DNA from: Nyssa sinensis
Lineage: Eukaryota > Streptophyta > Magnoliopsida > Cornales > Nyssaceae
Assembly: GCA_008638375.1 (NCBI GenBank)
Contig: VIRR01000549.1
Coordinates: forward strand, 186,001-250,000
Direction of reading: 5' to 3'
DNA: 64,000 bases
Part shown: one piece after another, positions 57,474-64,000 of the stretch
How the letters are laid out: each line of letters begins with the position of its first letter
How positions within the stretch are numbered: the stretch's first letter is position 1
Notes under the pieces: model-generated
What the model was told of the DNA's origin: nothing
Databases searched by the model: none
Seen by the model: only the letters and a program-made list of their open reading frames with translations
Made by a program: the position numbers and the translations under genes

Positions 57474-60400
57474 TGTCACGACCCGAAACCCACCCTACGC
57501 GGATCTCGCATCGCGACCGCCACCCTCGGGCCCGAGGACCTTAGGGCGAAGGCTCACATAAGCAGCGGTATCGAATAGATGTGCGACATGTGATTGCGGA
57601 AGCGTGAAAAAAATTTTCTTTTCTTTTCTTATTGTTAAATTACGCACATCCGTCCGATACTGCCACTCTTTATATAGCATACATGATTTAACATTCAGAG
57701 TATAACTAAAAGTTTAAAGACTTCATAAATACAATACTTGTTCAGTTGCCCCATGGGGCTTATATATAACAGTGTACCCATCTTCTAATACAAAATATAC
57801 TAATAATGTTCACAAGTTTCCTAAAGAAACTACTTAACATGTCTTCCCAAAAATGGCAGATTCTTCATCATCGTCTTCTAATCAAAATTGCCCTCAATCA
57901 CCTAAAAGGGGGATCCGAACAAAGTCCGGGTAAGCTAATCTAAGCTTGTGAGCAATTCCAGTATTCGTCATGGGGTTTCAATTAGCAGTGGTTTTTAGTG
58001 CATAAGAGTTTGTAAAACATTCACTGCTAATTGTTCGTATACTTGAACATAGAACATATGCATTTCTTAAAACAAATAGCTTTGAAACATTTAAAATATT
58101 CAAACTAAACTCGTACTTCGTCAAATAGAGTATATAACTCAAAACATATGCATTTCATATAATAGATAGCTTTGAAACATTTAAGTATTCAGGCTGTACT
58201 TATACATATGAACTTCAAAACATATAACATAACATATATTCTTTAAATAGAGTATATAAAACTCAAACATATGCATAGTGAAAATGAGGGTAAAAACCTG
58301 CTTCCATTTTCAAACTCATTTGTCATCTTATCACTTTCATTAGTGGAATCCGTTTTGAACCGGACTCCCATTTTACGTATAAATGAAGATATCTTATGCC
58401 TGAGGGATTAGATCCTGCTACCTGGCATTTTATAGGGCAATTGAATTCCGGAGAACCCAAAATCCTGCCTATTTTACAAGGCAGTTGAAAACTCAGAATC
58501 CTGTCTAAGTGCTTATGCACCATTCATCTTGTATTTAAAATACATTTAACATATGAGTATGTCAAATAGATATTTCTCGTGAGTACTTTAAAACATAACA
58601 TTCATAACCTCGTGATAAACATCCGTATACTTGAATAGGCAAACTCAGAATATTTAACAAGATTTGTATTTTAACTTAGACATGCTGAAAACATATTTTT
58701 AAGAAAACTGTAAAGAAAGCATTTACTGAGCATGTCACAATAGGGTTTATAAGAACATAATAATTTAAAACTGAAATCATGAAATATACTGGATTTGGAA
58801 TTCAAATGCTTCGTATCTTTTGAACTTAAAACCTTTTCAAATCTATGGAGTTAAATCTCCACTTCAAATACAGGGTTACTCACCTTATACTCTTGGGTCG
58901 GCGCTATTGACGTGCCTTCCCCTTTCCCTTTTTCCTCAACCTAAAATAGTTTAGGAGGATTTCATAAACTTCATATACATTTAAATCAACTCGGGATTTA
59001 GACCTATCCTTAGACCGTGTAGGCCTAACAAGGATTCAACCTAACTATAATTATATCATGTATTTTAATGATAAATAAATCTTACCGCTGGATCCATTCA
59101 TTCAGGGTTTCTGTATTTTCTTGTTTCCTAATTTTTTCTTCTGCCAACATTTCCTTCGTAGGGGTCTTGTATATAAAAGGTCTTACCGAAACAACTTCGG
59201 TATTCTTGGCAATCCTGATATGTCTCTAGACCACCTTGAGTTGCCATAACAGTTCTCTCATAAAGCGTTGTTGTTTCTCATCAGTGGCTCTTTGAGCCTT
59301 TGTCATGATTGTAAATTTCTCTTGTTTCTTATCCATTCTTGCTTACTTGTATTCTTTTCCTAAAACACAAATTTAATGTGTTAGGAAAATAATTTTATTT
59401 ACTTTACATGTTTACGTGTCGTGTCTTTTCGTATCTTATTTCCTTGTATATGCCTTAGTTTAGTACTTCGGCGATACTCTAGTTTATAGTCATCTAACAG
59501 ATGCTATTCATCAAATTTTATGTCTTTTTATTTTAGACATTTCTTTTAGTCGAATAGACTCTACCATTGAGTTCGGAACGTCGAAGAAAGTCGGTTTAGG
59601 CTTTCCTAACATTTAATTTAGACTGTTATAGGTAAAAGGACAAAATGGTCATTTTTTATTTTACGTGTCTCATTTTTTTGTACTTCGTTTCGTAATTTGG
59701 ACTCCATTATTGAGTCCGGAATGTCAAAGAAAGTCAATTTAGACCTTCCTTGGTTTTAATTTGGCTTTTGAGGTACTAGGGGTAATTTGGTCATTTTACC
59801 CCTTTACGTGTCTTTATGTTCGGGACCTTATCTCGTGTCGTGGACCTCACCATTGGACTCAGAAGGTCCGAGATAGTAAGAATACACTAATAACTTGTTA
59901 ATTTTGGACAAGGGGTATTTTGGTTATTTATCCCTTTACGTGTCTTTATTTTTCGGGTTCCGTCTCGTAAAATGGGCCAGACCATTGGCTTCAGAATATC
60001 CAAAATAGTAAGCATACACTATTCATACGTTTAATTTGAACTTCATTTGCTTCATATATGACCTAGGGGTAAAATAGTAATTTTATTTTATTTATTAAAT
60101 AATTAAGTTAATTATTTAATTACTTTTCCAGGGCGTAATTGTACAATTTTTCCAAAAATTAGGCCACAGTATAAATCAGTAAAACAGTTGGGGTCAAAAT
60201 CTAATTTCCATAAGTTTCGGTCTGAACTAGTTGGTTCAGTTGGGATTTAAGTGAACCGGTCCGGTCTCCCATTGAACCAACCGGTTTAGCCGGTTTGTCA
60301 CGAAATGCTGACGTCATGATGACGTCAGCCCTAATGTTTTAAAATTTTAAAACCTAAGGCAAAACGACATCGTCCTACTTACCCATTTTATGCGATGGGT

Positions 60401-61932
60401 CGGGTTCCGACCCAAACCCAATTTGACCCGTTTTGACCGGAACCGTCACTATTCATCTTCTTCTTCCTTTCTTCCCCTACGTTGCCCTAGTTGCAGGTTT
60501 TCATTTCTTTTATTTTTTTGAATTTAGGCTCACTGTTTTCATTGTAAATCACTTCTAGAGTGTCACCAATTAGTTTGGCATTCATTTTTGGCTCAAAAAC
60601 TCGGTCATGTGTTCGGTTTAGGATGTGATAATCCAACCTGTAAACCCACGGCTCATGCTTATTTCTTGATCATTTTTCATGGGGTTTAGCTTGTTTTGAT
60701 CCCCTATTCATGGGAATTTAGTTTTCGTTCATAAAGGTAGGTTTAGAAGCAAGTTTGTGAGATTTGTTTTGGAAACCTGTACCTACAACTCACCATATAG
60801 GGTTCATTTCTTTTGATTTTTGATGCGTATAAGTGTTTTCATGATGCTTGTGAGACCTACTTGAAGCCTTGATACACTAAAAATGGTTTAGAAGAAGTCG
60901 GTTCAGACCTGCTATGAGCAAGGTCTTCAATGGCAACTGTTCATGGGTTACGTAATTTTAGGTGTTTTAAAAGCCTAATTTCATGTTTAAACTTGTGTAA
61001 ACATAATCTACATGTCATATATATAAATTTAAGGCTTAAAAACAGTTCATGCATAGAGAATTTCTAGAGAGAGAAATAAGAATGTTTTCATGGGTTTACC
61101 TTTTTAAGCTAGTTTTTCCCTCTCTTCTACCTCTAAATCTCTTCCTTAGCTCCTTAGCTCCTTTCTGGTTTCTTTCGTAAGAAGCAAACATGCTTTGCAT
61201 GCTTTGTTTTTAAGAGAAGCAACTGACAATTCTCTCTCCTCTCTTTCTCTCTCTACACGACCTCAACCCTACTCCTACCCCTATTCTTTGCTTCCTTTCT
61301 AATCCATTTAATCTCTTTTCTTCCAATTCAGATTTTGCATTTAAAGTTTGGTTGAGATTTGTGTATATATATATATATATATATATTATACTAACACACA
61401 CATACTAATTCACTCACTTACACACACATGCTAGCATACACTCTAGCTACAGGTCTCCCTTCCCATCACCCCTCTCAAATCAGCCCACTTGTGGCTGTAT
61501 TTATGTATATGTTGATATTTGAATATATATACATACATACAATATAACACACACACCAACTTACATGTGAACACACACACACAACTTACATGTGAACACA
61601 CACACACAACCGGCCTTCTCACACACATACACCTACACACACACTACTGTTCACATATATACATATATATATATATATATATTTATTTCATTTATGCATA
61701 TGTACATGCATGCATACTTGGTTACATATACATATACACATTACACCTTCCATGTAGTCTAATGTGTGTTTAAATTATTTAATTATAATTAAAACTAATT
61801 ATTTCATATAAACAAATAAATAATTATTTATTTAATTAATTATTCTCTTTGAGTGTAAATATTTTTACACTAATTTTCTTTAATCTCGTAATACGTGTCA
61901 TATGACCCAGTATCCTGGGTCGGAATATTACA
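57474..61932 (-). mobile_element. Long LTR-like element G (4.46 kb)
   Basis: Plus strand TGTCACGACCCGAAACCC...CGGAATATTACA; in sense it starts TGTAATATTCCG and ends GGGTCGTGACA, like A/B/C/F. Near the sense start is a perfect hairpin GACCCAG-GATA-CTGGGTC. It shares the AGTCC modules (four here, about 59560-59580, 59699-59717, 59845-59865, 59965-59985), the CT-rich leader (61100-61330) and (AT)n(AC)n tracts (61360-61690). No matching 5-bp duplication flanks it: the left neighbour is CACGA, which instead matches the right side of the TRIM. No coding region is credible. Confidence 0.7.
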
Positions 61933-61933
61933 T

Positions 61934-62363
61934 TGAGGTATCCCACATCGCCTGGGGAAGGAAGGGTAAAGGTATTCATAAGTAAGGATGTTGCTCTCCA
62001 ATGGTATGAGGCTTTTTGGGATGGGGCAAGCCCACTGCCAAGAACAAAACCGTGAGGGGACCTAAAGCCCAAAGCGGACAATATCATGCCATGTGGATCA
62101 GGCCGTTACAGATGGTATCAAAGCCTGACCCAGCCGGAAGTGTGAGGAACCAGAACCTCGCTGCGGACAGCGATCCAAAGGAGGGGAGAGGTATCCCACA
62201 TCGCTTGGGGAAGGAAGAGTGAAGGTATTCATAAGTAAGGATGCTGCTCTCCAATGGTATGAGGCCTTTTGGGGTGGGGCAAGCCCACTGCCAAGAACAA
62301 AACCGTGAGGGGACCTAAAGCCCAAAGCGGACAATGTCATGCCATGTGGATCAGGCCGTTGCA
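61934..62363 (+). mobile_element. TRIM element, 430 bp with 177-bp LTRs
   Basis: The 5' LTR 61934-62110 begins TGAGGTATCCCACATCG and ends GGCCGTTACA. The 3' LTR 62187-62363 begins AGAGGTATCCCACATCG and ends GGCCGTTGCA. Both are 177 bp. A PBS TGGTATCAAAGCC (Met-initiator type) begins 3 bases after the first LTR, and a PPT AAAGGAGGGG ends right at the second. The interior is only 76 bp and carries no coding capacity. The right target duplication is CACGA (62364-62368); its partner CACGA is at 57469-57473, beyond element G. Confidence 0.88.
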
Positions 62364-62869
62364 CACGACCGGAGGAGGGAGCTTCGAATGGTGTTGATCT
62401 CTCCGAGCTTTCTGGTCACTCTAACTTAACGGCGGGGAGTCCTTTTGAAGTAGAGAAAATGATAAAGGGAATGGCGTACATGTATCCCTTCCCCCCTTTT
62501 TATAGGTTCGTAAAAGTGGAGGCCCAACTTGTCAAACCGTCACGGCGGTTGAGGCCAATGACGGCCTCAAAAACCCAAACGATGGCTTGCGCAATAAATG
62601 CCGCATCAACGGTCGTCTAGGGAAATGGAAAGACAAGACGCGTGACGTTACGGAAACCCTCAGCCCTAGTTACGCGTATTGCTAAAACTAAGGTTCAGGG
62701 GGAGAGTAGCTAATACGCCATAAAGTGACAAACCAATCTCCACATGACACGTGTGCCTATAGAACAGCTAAAGCTCATCCATTCAGAGCAGGTTTAAACC
62801 TATGACCTTCAGAGCTTGTTGATCGGAAGCCCATGCAACCCTCAGACTCACCTCAAGCTCGGAAGGTGC
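62364..62869 (+). mobile_element. Right part of Tat-like element I: antisense leader, PPT, start of 3' LTR
   Basis: 62369-62690 is the leader and promoter of the antisense ORF (read on minus). AGGGGGAGAG (62697-62706) is a purine tract, followed by TAGC and an LTR start TAATACGCC (62711). The LTR sequence AAACCAATCTCC...GACACGTGT parallels H's LTR start (ACACCAATCACC...GACACGTGT), which supports the assignment. The LTR is cut at 62869 by element E. Confidence 0.7.
62497..62580 (-). promoter_or_regulatory. Antisense promoter of element I
   Basis: Minus strand: GTTTGGGTTTTTGAGGCC (62580-62563), identical to 47946-47963 in H, then TATAAAAA (62504-62497). It lies upstream of the antisense ORF start at 57375 once G and the TRIM are removed. 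Confidence 0.55.
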
Positions 62870-64000
62870 TGTAGAGATCCGAAAAAAATGGGGGAAAATT
62901 TTTTGTTTTTACCGGTAGGGCATTGTTCTTGCACGGTTTTCCGGTAGGACATTTTTCATGCACGGTTTTGCTAGTAAAGCATTTTCATGCATTGTTTTCA
63001 TCGTTTGACATGTTTATAAGCATATTTGGAGTGTGTCATAGAAGAGAAATATGCTTAGAATAATGTGAGGTATCCGCTGTACAAAAATTATCTAAAACGG
63101 AAACGGTTTCCGGAATTGGACAAAAAAGGCACCCGGGTGACCCGGGTGGAACGGGCCTAAACTGACCTCAAATGAAAATACTTTCTTCTAAGAGTTTTTA
63201 TTTAAAATAATTTTATGAATATTGGCTAAAACGGAATTTCAATTTGAAGCGTTTAGGAATGAGTTGTAGAGTAATGGGGTTCATGGCCTCATTAAGGGCA
63301 AAATGGTCATTTTTCCTTGCCCCTTTGATTCCCCACTATAAATACAGCTCATCTAGTCTATCCTTATCACTTGTACACTCTGAAATTCCAGAAATCTCGT
63401 CCATAAAGAGAGGGAGAGAAAAGTCTTAAAATTCTATATTATCAAGCTACCAGAACACGCATTTCGAGAGGGAATTTGGCCGAACTTCCTTCTGAGAAAG
63501 TGTTCAGCTCAACGAGTACTATATACTCATTGAACAGTTTTTCCATCCAAAAAGTACAGCCTTCTCAGTTTAAGAAAAACTGATTTAGGTATGGTTTCTT
63601 GCTAAGCTAGGAATAGATTTAGCTTTTCCTACCTTTCGATATGTTATTTGAGCTGCTTAGAGGTGTATTTGAGGTTAGGAAGTTACTTAAATGGTGTTAC
63701 TTTGAAGAACCCAGAGTTAGTAATTTGGGGATTTTTGTTTCCGTTGATTTAATTGATGTTTTATTATTATGAATACATTTTTCTTGTCTATGTGTTAGAT
63801 TGCTATGTTTTGATGTGTATTCATGTTGAAATTTTCTTGATATCATGGAGGAAATTTGATTGTTTGGTGTGGGGGAGCTTTATGGAATTTTAGCATTTTG
63901 TGGGTAGTTTAGCATGGTTTTTGTGAATTAATAGTATAGTGGGATTGTAGCTTGAATGTATCTTGATGTGTGTAGCCATAGTATATGCATGTAAATGTTG
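62870..64000 (+). mobile_element. Long LTR-like element E, left 1.13 kb (continues beyond window)
   Basis: Begins TGTAGAGATCCG right after the truncated LTR of element I; the candidate left duplication is GGTGC (62865-62869). The sequence is collinear with the reverse complement of D (TGTAGAGATTTG..., ACCGGTAGGGCATT, TTCTATTT..., CCCCACTATAAATA). TATA box TATAAATA at 63337-63344. The right end is outside the window, so solo LTR versus full element is undecided. No gene was seen in the visible part. Confidence 0.75.

Overview
The window looks like TE-dense nuclear DNA of a eudicot plant, probably a large-genome woody species (an inference; no species marker is visible). The evidence is GT-AG introns, two class XII-type LRR receptor kinases, a WNK kinase fragment, a G-type lectin receptor fragment, Ty3/gypsy (Tat lineage) and Ty1/copia remnants, a TRIM, MITEs and a Helitron end. 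I found no gene that is clearly intact. Every host gene seen here is a pseudogene or fragment, and most of the DNA is nested transposable elements.

Layout. 1-2351: 3' part of a probable Helitron carrying WNK kinase exons and two unassigned exon-like pieces. 2635-5998: solo-LTR-like element F (TSD AAGAT). 6281-6933: MITE. 8340-8733: a leader-like stretch. 8734-15460: solo LTR C (TSD TATCC), split by solo LTR D at 11557-14855 (TSD GTTGA). 15841-16163: copia LTR remnant. 18443-20690: ~178-bp satellite array. 22845-27651: LRR-RLK pseudogene 1, with a foldback MITE in its intron. 28490-29365: copia gag remnant. 29890-32888: solo LTR A (TSD CATGG). 36083-39616: LRR-RLK pseudogene 2. ~40535-40750: G-type lectin RLK fragment. 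41300-44134: solo LTR B (TSD GTTAT).

44564-56367 is a complete 11.8-kb Tat-type gypsy retrotransposon H on the minus strand (TSD ATATT). It has both LTRs, PBS, PPT, gag, protease, RT, two RNase H regions and integrase. Its 3' part holds a 66-bp tandem repeat array and two antisense (+ strand) transcription units, each preceded by a related TATA promoter. 57160-57473 plus 62364-62869 is a second, broken Tat-like element (I) in opposite orientation. It is interrupted by a 430-bp TRIM (61934-62363) and a 4.46-kb long LTR G (57474-61932). LTR E (62870-end) cuts into its 3' LTR.

The most interesting material is: (i) the antisense gene module of the Tat elements, with three homologous antisense promoters in two elements; (ii) antisense tRNA-like A-box/B-box segments inside long LTRs; (iii) hairpins and GGACTC/GAGTCC modules conserved among the long LTRs; (iv) the Helitron-borne chimaeric gene fragment. 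Everything is read by eye; identities, lineage names and ages need alignment.
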